Assembly (NCBI RefSeq): GCF_001027745.1
Contig: NZ_LECU01000001.1
Coordinates: 1 to 64,000, forward strand
Length of the DNA: 64,000 nt
Source: Pedobacter sp. BMA
GTDB taxonomy: Bacteria; Bacteroidota; Bacteroidia; Sphingobacteriales; Sphingobacteriaceae
Reading direction: 5' to 3'
How positions within the stretch are numbered: the first letter of the stretch is position 1; each line of letters opens with the position of its first letter. Positions 34,507 through 43,856 of the stretch are shown here, in pieces. The position numbers and the translations under genes are program-made. The notes beneath the pieces are model-generated. The model was not told the origin of the DNA. It searched no databases and worked only from the letters and a program-made list of their open reading frames with translations.

Positions 34507-37080
34507 ATGTCTGAAATACCTTTCCTTGATACTACAAAGATCATCGAAGTTTTTGCTCAAACCAAAACTGCAACAGCTATCCATGTTGGAGAAGATGCAT
34601 ACATTCAGTTTGCAAATGATGCAATGCTGAAGATTTGGGGCAAGGATAAGCGTGTTTTAGGAAAGTCACTTGCAGAAGCGCTTCCTGAGCTTATTGGTCA
34701 GCCATTCATTGAGATGTTCAGAAAAGTGTGGTTGGAAGGATTAACCATTTCCGGTTCGGATACCCCTGCGGAGTTGTCTATTGATGGCAAAAATCAGATT
34801 TTTTATTTCGATTTCGAATATCGGGCTATCCTGGATGACAACGGCAAAACCATCTGCATTCTGCATAGCGCGGTCGACATTACCGAGCGCTATTTAAAAC
34901 AAACCGCAATTGAAGAGGCTAAACAGAATGCTGCCTACCTGGCAATGGAACAGGCGCATAATGAAGAACTGGCCACTAAAAATATTGATCTGGCCACTGC
35001 ACTCGAAGAACTCAGAATCGCCAATCAGGAGCTTGAAACTACAAAAATAAGTCTCCAGCAGCTTAACGAACGGTTAGATAGCAGAGTTCAGGAAAGGACT
35101 GAAACTATTGCCTTTCTAAACCAGGAGCTGGAAGCGTCAAATGAGGAAATCAGGGCATCCAATGAGGAACTGGCTGCATCGAATGAGGAGATGTATAAAT
35201 TCACTCAGGAAATCACCGGAGTTTATGAAAAACTAAAAATCAGTCAGGATGATATCGAACTGGCCATCAGTGCGGCGGGCCTTGGAACTTTCGATCTGGA
35301 CCCCATCACCGGAAAATTTGCCGGCAACGATACACTCAAATCCTGGTTTGGACTGCAGCCTGAAGATAGAATTGAACTCGGGAAAGCAACCAGTGTAATC
35401 ACACCCGGCGATAGAGAAAGGGTGCTGGCAGCTATATCTCAGGCACTTGATTACAATTCCGGTGGAAACTATGAGGTGCTTTACACCATCAGTAATCCTG
35501 AGAATCCAATCCCAAAAATAGTTAAAGCAAAGGGTAAAACGCTCTTTGACAAAAATAAACAGCCTATCCGCCTTAGCGGCGTGTTGCAGGATGTTACTGA
35601 ACAGGTAACCAGTGAAGAGCGCATGCAATTGCTCATCAGCAATCTGGAAGCCAGCGAACAAAGATTCCGCAGACTTATCGAACAGGCTCCTGTAGCCATT
35701 ACGGTTTTTAAAGGAGCCGAACTGATCATTGAAAGTGCAAACGAAAGAATGCTCGAAATTTGGGGTAAATCTTCAGATGTTCAAGGAAAAAGATTCGATG
35801 CAGTTTTGCCGGAAATTGCCGACCAGCCATTTATCACTATACTGCAGAATGTACTCAAGTCCGGAAAGCCTTATCATGGTGTAGAGAGCAAAGCCATTAT
35901 TTTGAAAGACAATGCACCTCAGGAACGTTATTTTAATTTTGTATACCAACCCATCGAAGAGGAGAATGGTAATATAGAACGGGTATTGCAGGTGGTTACC
36001 GAAGTAACGGAACAAGTGAATGCACGCCAGGAAATACTGGAGGTAAATAACAGGCTAAAAATTGCAATGGATGCCGGATCGCTTGGTTCTACAGAGGTAG
36101 ATCTGGCAACAGGAACAATGGTTTGCAACGATGAGTTCAAACGTGCATTTGGCCGTAATGTTGATCAGGACTTTGTTTATGCGGAGATGTTTGAAGCCAT
36201 GTTACCACAGTATAGAGACCGGATAAGGGAACTCGTTAGGATAGCCAAAGAAAATCATAGTATCTACCGCGCTGAATATGAAATCACCTGGCCTGACGGA
36301 TCCATCCACTGGATTAGTGCGCACGGAAGGGCAAGGTATGACAGTGAGGGTGTTCCAGTAAAAATGGTTGGAGTAATATCAGATATTACCGAACATAAGG
36401 CCGATGAGCAGCGCAAAAATGATTTTATAGGAATGGTGAGCCATGAGCTCAAAACGCCTTTAACCTCACTTACAGGATACGTACAGTTGTTGCAGGTTCG
36501 CGCAAAAAAGAATGACGACACTTTTGCATCCGGGGCTTTGGATAAAGCAAATAACCAGTTGAAGAAGATGGCGAACATGATTAACAGCTTTCTAAATGTG
36601 TCGCGTCTTGAATCAGGAAAAATACACATCCAGAAACAGCACTTCAATCTCGCAGAACTGATTAGCGAGGTAGAAAGCGAGTTCACCGTTACTGCAAACA
36701 GTCATAATATCGTGATTGTAAAATGCGAAGAATTAACGATAGATGCGGATCGCGATAAAATTGGCCACGTACTCAATAACTTAATCAGTAATGCGGTAAA
36801 GTATTCCCCACCAGGAAGCACTATAGATATTTCCTGTGAACAACACGATAACTTTGCCGTGGTATCTGTAGCTGATGAAGGAAGCGGGATCAGGGAAGAG
36901 GATAAGCATAAGCTTTTCGAGCGTTACTATCGCGTGGCAGATCAGCACCTTACCATTGCCGGCTTCGGTATAGGATTATACTTGTGTGCAGAAATTGTAA
37001 GCAGACACCATGGCGAAATCTGGGTAGATAGCGAATTAGGTAAAGGCTCTACCTTCCATTTCAGCTTACCATTAACATAA
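34507..37080 (+). CDS. Multi-PAS sensor histidine kinase
   Basis: The product is about 857 residues from the ATG at 34507. It has an N-terminal PAS domain (to ~140), a coiled coil rich in E-E-L and N-E-E repeats (~150-245), then three further PAS/PAC domains (~250-625), a HisKA dimerisation helix with SHELKTPL (His ~645) and an ATPase domain with N-box NNLISNAVKYS and G-boxes DEGSGI and GFGIGLYL. No membrane segments are seen, so it senses a cytoplasmic signal. There is no receiver domain and no response regulator next to it, so the partner is encoded elsewhere. It ends four bases from the convergent M61 peptidase gene. Confidence 0.88.
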   Translation: MSEIPFLDTTKIIEVFAQTKTATAIHVGEDAYIQFANDAMLKIWGKDKRVLGKSLAEALPELIGQPFIEMFRKVWLEGLTISGSDTPAELSIDGKNQIFYFDFEYRAILDDNGKTICILHSAVDITERYLKQTAIEEAKQNAAYLAMEQAHNEELATKNIDLATALEELRIANQELETTKISLQQLNERLDSRVQERTETIAFLNQELEASNEEIRASNEELAASNEEMYKFTQEITGVYEKLKISQDDIELAISAAGLGTFDLDPITGKFAGNDTLKSWFGLQPEDRIELGKATSVITPGDRERVLAAISQALDYNSGGNYEVLYTISNPENPIPKIVKAKGKTLFDKNKQPIRLSGVLQDVTEQVTSEERMQLLISNLEASEQRFRRLIEQAPVAITVFKGAELIIESANERMLEIWGKSSDVQGKRFDAVLPEIADQPFITILQNVLKSGKPYHGVESKAIILKDNAPQERYFNFVYQPIEEENGNIERVLQVVTEVTEQVNARQEILEVNNRLKIAMDAGSLGSTEVDLATGTMVCNDEFKRAFGRNVDQDFVYAEMFEAMLPQYRDRIRELVRIAKENHSIYRAEYEITWPDGSIHWISAHGRARYDSEGVPVKMVGVISDITEHKADEQRKNDFIGMVSHELKTPLTSLTGYVQLLQVRAKKNDDTFASGALDKANNQLKKMANMINSFLNVSRLESGKIHIQKQHFNLAELISEVESEFTVTANSHNIVIVKCEELTIDADRDKIGHVLNNLISNAVKYSPPGSTIDISCEQHDNFAVVSVADEGSGIREEDKHKLFERYYRVADQHLTIAGFGIGLYLCAEIVSRHHGEIWVDSELGKGSTFHFSLPLT

Positions 37081-37084
37081 AGGT

Positions 37085-38884
37085 TTATTCGATCCAGCTA
37101 TCATATATTTTCTTCTGTAACGCATTTTGCTCGTTGAGCTTGCTGATCATGAATGTCTTCTCTTTCCGCTTTTGTAAAACAAGGCTGATCAGTTTTTTTT
37201 CTCCTGCGTTCTCCACCAGCAATTTCACCGTATCTCCCGCAGTGGACGATTCCAAGGTTTTGTACCACAGCTCGGGCGTTGCCGGAATGCCGTTAACCTC
37301 AAGGAGATTACTCCCGCTCTTAATCTCCAGGTACCATGCAGGCGACTGATAATCAATCGAAGCCACTTTTAAAAAGTCACCTTGTTTACGGATGTTCAAA
37401 CCCGCCCATGAATCATATTGAACAGTACTAACCGTATCAATCTTTAAGCCTCCCATTGCAAAATATTTCGGATAATCAGGTGCTTTTACGGTTGAAGCAT
37501 ATTCGAATATTTCAGGCATTGCAATACCCGCAATCGCCTCACATTCCTGTCTAAACTCCTTTTCTGTAAAACCCCGGTTCAGCTTTTTATAGTATTTGTA
37601 GTACAGTAAACGCATCACATCATCCAGTGATTTTTTATTTTTAGTGGCATTTCGAATATTAAAATCGAGCATTAATCCCAAAATAGGCCCTTTGTCATAA
37701 TAGGAAATGGTTTTGTTGAAAGTGTCATTTACCCGTCCATTTGGTCCGTCACTCCATGTATTATAGCTGGCTTGTGTAGCAGATTGATACAGGTGGCCCG
37801 GTTGGTTCTCATAATTTTTGATATTCTGCTGTAGGTCCTTAAAAAAATCTTCCGGAGTCATGATGCCTGCTCTCCTGGTAATCAGGTATTCATAATAAAC
37901 GGTAAACCCCTCCGACACCCAAAGCATATTCGTATGGTTTTCCCTGGAATAATCAAATGGACCCAGCTCTATCGGGCGGATTCGTTTTACATTATAATGG
38001 TGGAAATATTCGTGGGCAATAAAGTTGTATAATTTTTTCCTGGCCTCCGGTGTATTGAAGCCTTCACCGCCACTAAAACTCAATGAAGAAGAATTAAGAT
38101 GCTCTATACCCCCACCCCCGGCGCCTATCGATAAAAAGCTATAGTGGGTATAGGGAATTTCACCGATAATGGAGCTTCCGGTTTCTACAATTTTTTTAAG
38201 GTCGTTCATGAAGCCCTGACGGTCGAATTCAGGGAGTTTGTAACCAATAAAATGATGTGGTTTTTGCGCTACCTCGAAGGAAGGCAGCACCTCAAGCTCA
38301 CCCATTAAAAACGGACTATCATATAAAACATCAAAATTATCAGCCAAAAAAGTATGGAATTTACCGGGAATAGTATCCAGACCTGTTGCCACCAGCGAAT
38401 TCCATTTGCTATAGGGCTTCATCTCCACACTTACAGGATTTTTCAGTTCCTGATCCAGGTATAAAAACAAACCCCCGGGGGTAATGTAGCCCCTTGATTC
38501 GTCGAGATAAACATTCCCGACAAATGGAACTACAGCTTTTACATCGTAGCTGATGTGCACAGGTTTTCCTTTGTTCTCAATATGCCAGACTTCCGGTGCA
38601 GTTTTTTCCCATTTCAGGCTCGTTCCGTTTGCATCAGTTGCGCTAAAATTCTGAACTGCTGCAGCAAAATCAATCAGTTGGTAATAGCCGGGTGTCCATG
38701 TACACATTTTAAAATCCAGCGTTTTACCCGGGCTTGTACTTATAAGCGATACATGATAAAGGTGTTCAGCTGCTTTTTCCATTGAAACGGAATACTGCAT
38801 GTGAATCGCTTTCTGCTGCGCGTCGGCTATCGATATTGAAGAAAAAGCAATGCTAAAGAAAAGTAGTTTATATAGAAGTTTCAT
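37085..38884 (-). CDS. M61-family (glycyl aminopeptidase-like) metallopeptidase with PDZ domain
   Basis: The product is about 599 residues from the ATG at 38884, where a signal peptide begins (MKLLYKLLFFSIAFSS...ADA); an upstream Met adds a tail ahead of it. The N-terminal ~200 residues are the beta-rich peptidase N domain. The zinc motif HEYFHHYNVKRIRP (HExxH, near residue 290) is followed by the third ligand in VSEGFTVYYEYL. The C-terminus has a PDZ-like segment with LKSGSNLLEVNGIP-type features (EIKSGSNLLEVNGI). Such enzymes trim N-terminal residues in the periplasm. Confidence 0.9.
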   Translation of the reverse strand: MKLLYKLLFFSIAFSSISIADAQQKAIHMQYSVSMEKAAEHLYHVSLISTSPGKTLDFKMCTWTPGYYQLIDFAAAVQNFSATDANGTSLKWEKTAPEVWHIENKGKPVHISYDVKAVVPFVGNVYLDESRGYITPGGLFLYLDQELKNPVSVEMKPYSKWNSLVATGLDTIPGKFHTFLADNFDVLYDSPFLMGELEVLPSFEVAQKPHHFIGYKLPEFDRQGFMNDLKKIVETGSSIIGEIPYTHYSFLSIGAGGGGIEHLNSSSLSFSGGEGFNTPEARKKLYNFIAHEYFHHYNVKRIRPIELGPFDYSRENHTNMLWVSEGFTVYYEYLITRRAGIMTPEDFFKDLQQNIKNYENQPGHLYQSATQASYNTWSDGPNGRVNDTFNKTISYYDKGPILGLMLDFNIRNATKNKKSLDDVMRLLYYKYYKKLNRGFTEKEFRQECEAIAGIAMPEIFEYASTVKAPDYPKYFAMGGLKIDTVSTVQYDSWAGLNIRKQGDFLKVASIDYQSPAWYLEIKSGSNLLEVNGIPATPELWYKTLESSTAGDTVKLLVENAGEKKLISLVLQKRKEKTFMISKLNEQNALQKKIYDSWIE

Positions 38885-39211
38885 GCTTAAGAGTGGAGAA
38901 ACCAAATATAATGATTTCCAGGGATGCTCTTCATTTGTACGCCTTAAAGTTTAAGCTGCAGTTGCAAAAGTGCCCTGGCGGTGGGTTCAAAGAGATTTTA
39001 TAACAAAAAAGTGGGTTTAAAGGGGTTTTGAATGGGTTTTCTGTGCTTTTACCCAAGCATGACCCAAGGAATGTCCAAGGAAAGTCCAAGCGAGTTACCT
39101 GCGACGGTACTACGAATATACTGGACAGCCCGAACTGGGGTAAAGCCATGGATATAAGCTGATTAGCTTAGGGCAGTTTTCGAAAATTTTGAAGAATGGA
39201 TATCTACGATA
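38885..39211. other. Gene-free stretch with an 11-bp array
   Basis: No gene is credible here. The stretch contains AAAAGTGCCCTGGCGGTG (38966-38983), three GGGTTT words at 10-11 base intervals, the array of element 2 and a TAAGCT-N4-AGCTTA hairpin (39155-39170). Confidence 0.5.
39013..39108. repeat. 11-bp-periodic array ending in GTTACCTGCGACGGT (element 2)
   Basis: GGGTTT words at about 39013, 39023 and 39034 are followed by 11-base units TTACCCAAGCA, TGACCCAAGGA, ATGTCCAAGGA, AAGTCCAAGCG and then AGTTACCTGCG-ACGGT (to 39108). The last 15 bases are identical to the end of element 3. Confidence 0.7.
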
Positions 39212-40369
39212 TTAAATTCTTGCCTCCAAACTATTCCATGGCACTATTTTCAACCCATTGCTCCTATTTTGAACTTGCTCGCCACCATAAATGACTGCAC
39301 CTCCTTCGGTACCAGATATCTTTTGCCAAAACTTAAAGTTCTTAAAAAATTCGGCAGTAATCGTTTTTCCTGATTTAATTTCTACCGGATGCAGGGTTCC
39401 TCCATTATCAATTATCACGTCCATTTCGTTACCAGAATTGTCTCTCCAAAAATATAAGTTCATTGGTTCATTTCTATTATATCTGGTTTTAATCATATCT
39501 GTAATCACATAATTCTCAAACAAATTACCTAAAGCCGAATGTGTTTTTAGCTGCTCAGCATTTTGAATCCCCAGTAGTGAGCAGGCCAAACCAGTGTCAT
39601 AAAAATACAATTTTGGCATTTTTACCAAACGTTTGTTAAAGTTCTGATGATGTGGTTTAAGCAAATAAATAATAAAGCTACTCTCCAGCACACTTATCCA
39701 AGAACTTATTGTTTTTGCATCTACGCCTGTCTCATTTGCTAAACTACTAACATTTAACAATTGTCCAATTCGTCCGGCACAAAGCTTTACAAATCTTTCA
39801 AAAGCCCCCAGATTATTTACATTTTTAATTTGTCGTACATCGCGCTCTACGTAAGTTCGAATATAATTCGACAGCCATCTATTTGGGGAAATTTGATTGT
39901 CATATATTGGAGGATATCCTCCATTGTATATAGCCTCTTCAACACTTTGTTGCTTATGAGTGATCCTTCCGATTTCTTCCGTAGAGAATGGTAAAAGATA
40001 TAGATAACCTATCCTTCCCGCCAGACTTTGAGAAATGTTCTCTTGAAGCAAGAAATTGTTAGATCCAGTTAGTACAAATTTTCCCTTTTCTGTGTCTTCA
40101 TCTAAAACCTGTTGTAAATAGGAAAACAGTTCTGGAACACGCTGAGCTTCATCAAAAATGGCTCCAGCTGAGTATTGCGCTAGAAAGCCTCTCGTATCCT
40201 CTGTTGCAAACAATCTATTATCCAAATTTTCGAGTGAAACATATTGCTTATTGGGAAATACAGTTCTGGCTAGGGTGGTTTTACCAGACTGTCTGGGACC
40301 TACAATGGCTATAGCTTTAAATTGGCTTGCCAGGAATTTTACTTCTTCTTCTGCGGTTCGAGTAATCAT
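39212..40369 (-). CDS. AAA_14/DUF4143 ATP-binding protein
   Basis: The product is about 385 residues, starting at the ATG at 40369 (MITRTAEEEV), just behind a -7 element. It has Walker A GPRQSGKTT (24-32), a Walker B-like GAIFDEAQ, sensor LTGSNNFLL and the C-terminal DUF4143 nuclease-like half with YFWRDNSGNEMDVIID and HPVEIKSGK, which resemble the D-x(n)-E-x-K core of restriction-type nucleases. These predicted ATPases are common in bacteria, often in mobile or defence-rich regions, and their role is unsettled. Confidence 0.88.
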   Translation of the reverse strand: MITRTAEEEVKFLASQFKAIAIVGPRQSGKTTLARTVFPNKQYVSLENLDNRLFATEDTRGFLAQYSAGAIFDEAQRVPELFSYLQQVLDEDTEKGKFVLTGSNNFLLQENISQSLAGRIGYLYLLPFSTEEIGRITHKQQSVEEAIYNGGYPPIYDNQISPNRWLSNYIRTYVERDVRQIKNVNNLGAFERFVKLCAGRIGQLLNVSSLANETGVDAKTISSWISVLESSFIIYLLKPHHQNFNKRLVKMPKLYFYDTGLACSLLGIQNAEQLKTHSALGNLFENYVITDMIKTRYNRNEPMNLYFWRDNSGNEMDVIIDNGGTLHPVEIKSGKTITAEFFKNFKFWQKISGTEGGAVIYGGEQVQNRSNGLKIVPWNSLEARI

Positions 40370-40373
40370 ATTG

Positions 40374-40381
40374 CAAATATA
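40374..40381 (-). promoter_or_regulatory. -7 element of the ATPase gene
   Basis: TATATTTG on the minus strand lies five bases before the ATG at 40369, implying an almost leaderless message. Confidence 0.4.
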
Positions 40382-40585
40382 GCCAACATTCATCAAATTT
40401 ATTACAAATCAGGAATCCGATTCCAGAATAACAAGAGTAAGATTCCGGAATTGTAAAGTAATATAATATCTTGAGCTAAATCGAAGACCGGGGACCATTC
40501 CATTACGCCTGTCTATTTTTCAAGTTTTCCTACCACAATTTCTTAGCTTTATAACGAAATGGACGTACGCAGCTTCAATTAATTC

Positions 40586-41047
40586 TCAAATACAGAATAA
40601 AACTCTTCTAACTTCACTATCTCTTTCGTTAAAGACTTGATAATAATAAAAACTACCAACAATTTCGTCGTTATCAGTGAAGTTACTTAGCTTTATTCCT
40701 TTTTGTTTCAATTCACTTAGGCCTTTCCAATCATTATGAAAAACATATAATGATGGAGGACTGTGATCAAGTTCTTTTTTTAAAAAGTTAATATCTGTTA
40801 TAATATGATTTGCTATTTTCTTCTTGGATTTCAAAGAAAAGGCTAATTCGATTGTGTAAGGAATATTAAGCTCTTTAATTATTGAGACAGCCTGAATATA
40901 GCAATCTAACCCACCACCAACCCAATTGGATTTGTTTTTAAATACGTTATCGACTTCATCAATATGCAAGTCATTATATTTTTCCCAGGAATTGTCATCG
41001 ATCACTCCCATTAACCAAGACATTATTTCTGTTTTTATTCTTTCCAT
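40586..41047 (-). CDS. Hypothetical 153-residue protein
   Basis: I do not recognise this protein. It is soluble, with no signal peptide; the N-terminal half is helical and acidic (MERIKTEIMSWLMG, DLHIDEVDNVF), then a glycine turn (WVGGGLDCYIQ) and an alpha/beta second half. Its base composition is more AT-rich than that of its neighbours, as is the ATPase gene next to it, so both may have been acquired together near the tRNA gene. Size and look would fit a small immunity or antitoxin-type protein, but nothing proves it. Confidence 0.55.
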   Translation of the reverse strand: MERIKTEIMSWLMGVIDDNSWEKYNDLHIDEVDNVFKNKSNWVGGGLDCYIQAVSIIKELNIPYTIELAFSLKSKKKIANHIITDINFLKKELDHSPPSLYVFHNDWKGLSELKQKGIKLSNFTDNDEIVGSFYYYQVFNERDSEVRRVLFCI

Positions 41048-41309
41048 AATTTAATGTAAAGTCTTTCCGCATTATTTAAAAGTTAGTGGCTCAGAATTCG
41101 GTAAATTGTTAAATCCATCTTTAAAAGCGCCATCAAAATACAAGGTAGATCCATATCAAAATGAATATGAGTTTCTCACTGGCATCGTTTTTAAATTATG
41201 AAAAGGCAGTTGTGTTCAAATTATGGCTTGATGTTTTCCCCTCTTGTTTCGAAAGAAATATTGAAACCTCTCAGCACCTTCTCATTGAAACAAATAGTCG
41301 AAAACAAAA
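41048..41309. other. AT-rich gene-free stretch downstream of tRNA-His
   Basis: Nothing recognisable except the tRNA terminator at its right end. It separates the AT-rich 153-residue gene from the tRNA. Confidence 0.45.
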
Positions 41310-41341
41310 AAAGGTTCAAATCTTTTCGAAATGAACCTTTA
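41302..41341 (-). terminator. Rho-independent terminator of tRNA-His
   Basis: On the minus strand AAAGGTTCA and TGAACCTTT form a nine-base stem with a 13-base loop, followed by TTTTGTTTT. It starts about ten bases after the tRNA. Confidence 0.85.
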
Positions 41342-41350
41342 AAACTTCTG

Positions 41351-41425
41351 GGTGGCTGATGGGGCTCGAACCCACGACCCTCGGCACCACAAACCAATAC
41401 TCTAACCAACTGAGCTACAGCCACC
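41351..41425 (-). tRNA. tRNA-His (GTG)
   Basis: The minus strand folds as a complete cloverleaf: acceptor stem GTGGCTG/CAGCCAC with the extra paired G-1/C73 that is specific to tRNA-His, D-arm GCTC-AGTTGGTTA, anticodon loop TTGTGGT (anticodon GTG) and T-arm GTGGG-TTCGAGC-CCCAT. The anticodon stem (TTGGT/GCCGA) holds two G-T pairs. CCA is not encoded. Confidence 0.95.
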
Positions 41426-41600
41426 GTGTTTTTTAGTGTCACAAAAGTACGATTTTTACTATTTCCTCCAAATATTTTTTTCAAAGATTTGGTAACAATT
41501 TTTTAATATGCTAAAATTCAATAGTTTGAAATGAAAATATTTTTTCTGGTACGGAGATCCTAACCGATTTTAATGCCAAAAACATACCTTTACGGCGTTT

Positions 41601-42065
41601 ATGATCGAAATTTATACAGACGGAGCAGCCAGTGGAAACCCCGGACCAGGTGGTTATGGCACCATTTTAAGGGCCGGACAACATTATAAGGAACTGAGTG
41701 GTGGTTTCAGAATGACCACGAATAACCGTATGGAGTTGCTGGCAGTAATTAAAGGTCTTGAAGCATTGAAAAGCCTCAACCAGCAGGTTACTGTATTTTC
41801 AGATTCTAAATATGTAGTCGATGCCGTAGAAAAGAAATGGGTATTCGGATGGCAGACCAAAAACTTCAAGGATAAAAAGAACAAAGACCTTTGGATCCGC
41901 TTTTTACAGCTCTATAAACTACATCAGGTAAAGTTTGTTTGGATCAAAGGACATAATGACCATCCCGAGAATGAAAGGTGCGACCGTTTAGCTGTTGCGG
42001 CATCGCAAAACAAAGCCGAACAAGCCATAGATACCGCTTTTGAAGCAGAGCGCAAATTGTTGTAA
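41601..42065 (+). CDS. rnhA: Ribonuclease HI
   Basis: The 154-residue product is an RNase H fold with the full catalytic set: Asp7 in [14 protein letters not shown], Glu45 in NNRMELLAV, Asp68 in FSDSKYVV and Asp128 in ERCDRLA, with the flexible-loop histidine in KGHNDHPEN. The handle region [19 protein letters not shown] is present. It cleaves the RNA of RNA/DNA hybrids. It is a single gene with its own leader. Confidence 0.96.
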   Translation: MIEIYTDGAASGNPGPGGYGTILRAGQHYKELSGGFRMTTNNRMELLAVIKGLEALKSLNQQVTVFSDSKYVVDAVEKKWVFGWQTKNFKDKKNKDLWIRFLQLYKLHQVKFVWIKGHNDHPENERCDRLAVAASQNKAEQAIDTAFEAERKLL

Positions 42066-42177
42066 AAGATCAGCAACCTCAGTCATTTTATCGTATAATT
42101 CCAAATTCCAAATCAGGCCATTTATAATTTTGTTGCTATTTTGCATGTGAATAAAACCCCAGGGTTAAACCAACATT

Positions 42178-43056
42178 ATGGAGAGCACAATAGGCTTACT
42201 GGAAAAAATCAGACACCACGATAAGGTAGCTGTTGCACTAAATGAAAACTGTAAAATCTCCCTGCCCCAGGAGGTGATGGAAATTTTGTCCAAACCCCAC
42301 AAGCTTTCCTTCTATTATTTCCAATACATTGACGAAGGAAAATCTACATTTAAAACGGATTTAACTGAGTTTGGCGCAGGAGATGGCGACCTGGTTTTTG
42401 GTTTACCTAATCAGATCTTTACCAAGCTCCCCTACGATAAAAGCAATCAGCAATATGCCTTATCATTCGATGAACATACCCTATCGCTCTTACCGGGATC
42501 TTATCCCTTCCTTGCCAACACCACAAATATCCATTCCATATCATTTGATGAGGCCTCACGACAACGCATAAGAAACCTGTTAAAAGGGCTTTTCCAGCTT
42601 CTTCACAGTCCAGGAAAGCAACAGAAGGTAGAGGTGATACTGGCACATCTTCATACCCTGATGGTTGAATTTAATCATGCCTATTTTGAGCAGAACCCGA
42701 AACAGGAAATAGAAACCAACTTTAAACTATCCAAATACCAGGAATTCAGGCTTAGGGTGGAAGACAATCTGAGCAATCATCAGGATATTAAGGCCATCGC
42801 AGAACAGCTGTCCCTCCATTCCAGTACGCTATACAGCATTATCAAAGAACATACCGGGCTTTCCCCAAAAGAATGGATCACTAACCGACTGATACTGGAA
42901 GCGCAGCGGAAACTGGAGTACTCTAACCCATCGGTTAAAGAACTGGCCTATGAACTTGGTTTTACCGATCCCGGATATTTCTCCCGCGTGTTCAGGCGCA
43001 ATACAGGCAAAAGCATCACACGCTACCTCGCTGAACGAGATTCGTCCCGCAACTAA
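42178..43056 (+). CDS. AraC-family transcription regulator
   Basis: The product is 292 residues. The C-terminal ~100 carry the two helix-turn-helix motifs of the AraC family: IKAIAEQLSLHSSTLYSIIKEHTGLSPKEWI and VKELAYELGFTDPGYFSRVFRRNTGKS. The N-terminal part is an effector-sensing domain without recognisable motif. An SDR gene lies 62 bases downstream on the same strand and is a likely target or partner. Confidence 0.9.
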   Translation: MESTIGLLEKIRHHDKVAVALNENCKISLPQEVMEILSKPHKLSFYYFQYIDEGKSTFKTDLTEFGAGDGDLVFGLPNQIFTKLPYDKSNQQYALSFDEHTLSLLPGSYPFLANTTNIHSISFDEASRQRIRNLLKGLFQLLHSPGKQQKVEVILAHLHTLMVEFNHAYFEQNPKQEIETNFKLSKYQEFRLRVEDNLSNHQDIKAIAEQLSLHSSTLYSIIKEHTGLSPKEWITNRLILEAQRKLEYSNPSVKELAYELGFTDPGYFSRVFRRNTGKSITRYLAERDSSRN

Positions 43057-43091
43057 AGAGATTCGTCCTCACGCCCCCTTTTCACCAGTCA

Positions 43092-43099
43092 TATCTTTG
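43092..43099 (+). promoter_or_regulatory. -7 element before the SDR gene
   Basis: TATCTTTG matches TAnnTTTG, 20 bases before the SDR start, so that gene can be transcribed apart from the AraC gene. No clear TTTG is seen at -33. Confidence 0.4.
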
Positions 43100-43118
43100 C
43101 TGTATAATTTTTATAGAC

Positions 43119-43856
43119 ATGAAAACAGCATTAATAACAGGAGCAAATAAAGGAATAGGCTTCGAAACAGCAAAAATACTGGCACAAAATGGTTATTTCG
43201 TTTACCTGGGATGCCGTACATTAGAAAACGGACGATCAGCCGAACAACGACTTAAAAGTGCAGGATTTCAAAATATTGGAGCACTTTTAATTGATGTTAC
43301 AGATGAACAATCAGTCCAGACAGCCCGTGAAACACTTGGACAGAAGATAGCAACTTTGGATGTGCTTATTAATAACGCCGGTATCTCCGGTCCTTTTGAG
43401 CAATCTGCACTAAGCTCGGAAGTTTCAGCTTACCAAACAGTGTTCAATACAAATGTTTTTGGCGTAGTCAGGGTAACCGAAGCCTTTATCGACTTGATGC
43501 AAAAATCCCCTGAACCGAGAATTGTGAATGTGAGTACAGCCATGGCTTCGCTCACAATGGCTGCAGACATATTTGGAAACAATTTTCCAAAAAGATATGT
43601 GATCTACCAATCTTCCAAATCAGCACTCAACATGTACACCATCAATTTAGCTTTTGAGCTTCGTGATACCAGGTTCAAAGTGAATGCTGTATGTCCGGGA
43701 TACACCCAAACCGACTTCACCAATCAGCAGGGTACCAGCACACCTGAGCAGGCAGGTCAGCGCATCGCCAAATATGCACTTATAGGCCAGGATGGGCCAA
43801 CAGGTAAATATTTTAGCGAAGAATACTTTCCTGAACCGGCAAACTGTCCCTGGTAA
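43119..43856 (+). CDS. SDR-family NAD(P)-dependent oxidoreductase
   Basis: This is a 245-residue classical short-chain dehydrogenase: TGANKGIGFETA (TGxxxGxG, residues 7-18), LINNAGISG (NNAG), catalytic Ser in VNVSTAMAS, and YQSSKSAL (YxxxK, near residue 164). Carbonyl-reductase-like; the substrate is unknown. The preceding AraC regulator and a dedicated -7 element suggest inducible expression. Confidence 0.93.
   Translation: MKTALITGANKGIGFETAKILAQNGYFVYLGCRTLENGRSAEQRLKSAGFQNIGALLIDVTDEQSVQTARETLGQKIATLDVLINNAGISGPFEQSALSSEVSAYQTVFNTNVFGVVRVTEAFIDLMQKSPEPRIVNVSTAMASLTMAADIFGNNFPKRYVIYQSSKSALNMYTINLAFELRDTRFKVNAVCPGYTQTDFTNQQGTSTPEQAGQRIAKYALIGQDGPTGKYFSEEYFPEPANCPW

Noticed and set aside
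38931..39149. 72-codon minus-strand open frame between the M61 peptidase and the ATPase
   Set aside because: It covers the 11-bp array; the product is low-complexity (repeated proline, leucine and phenylalanine) with no start context.
41221..41484. 87-codon minus-strand open frame
   Set aside because: It runs through tRNA-His; the central part is the tRNA itself.
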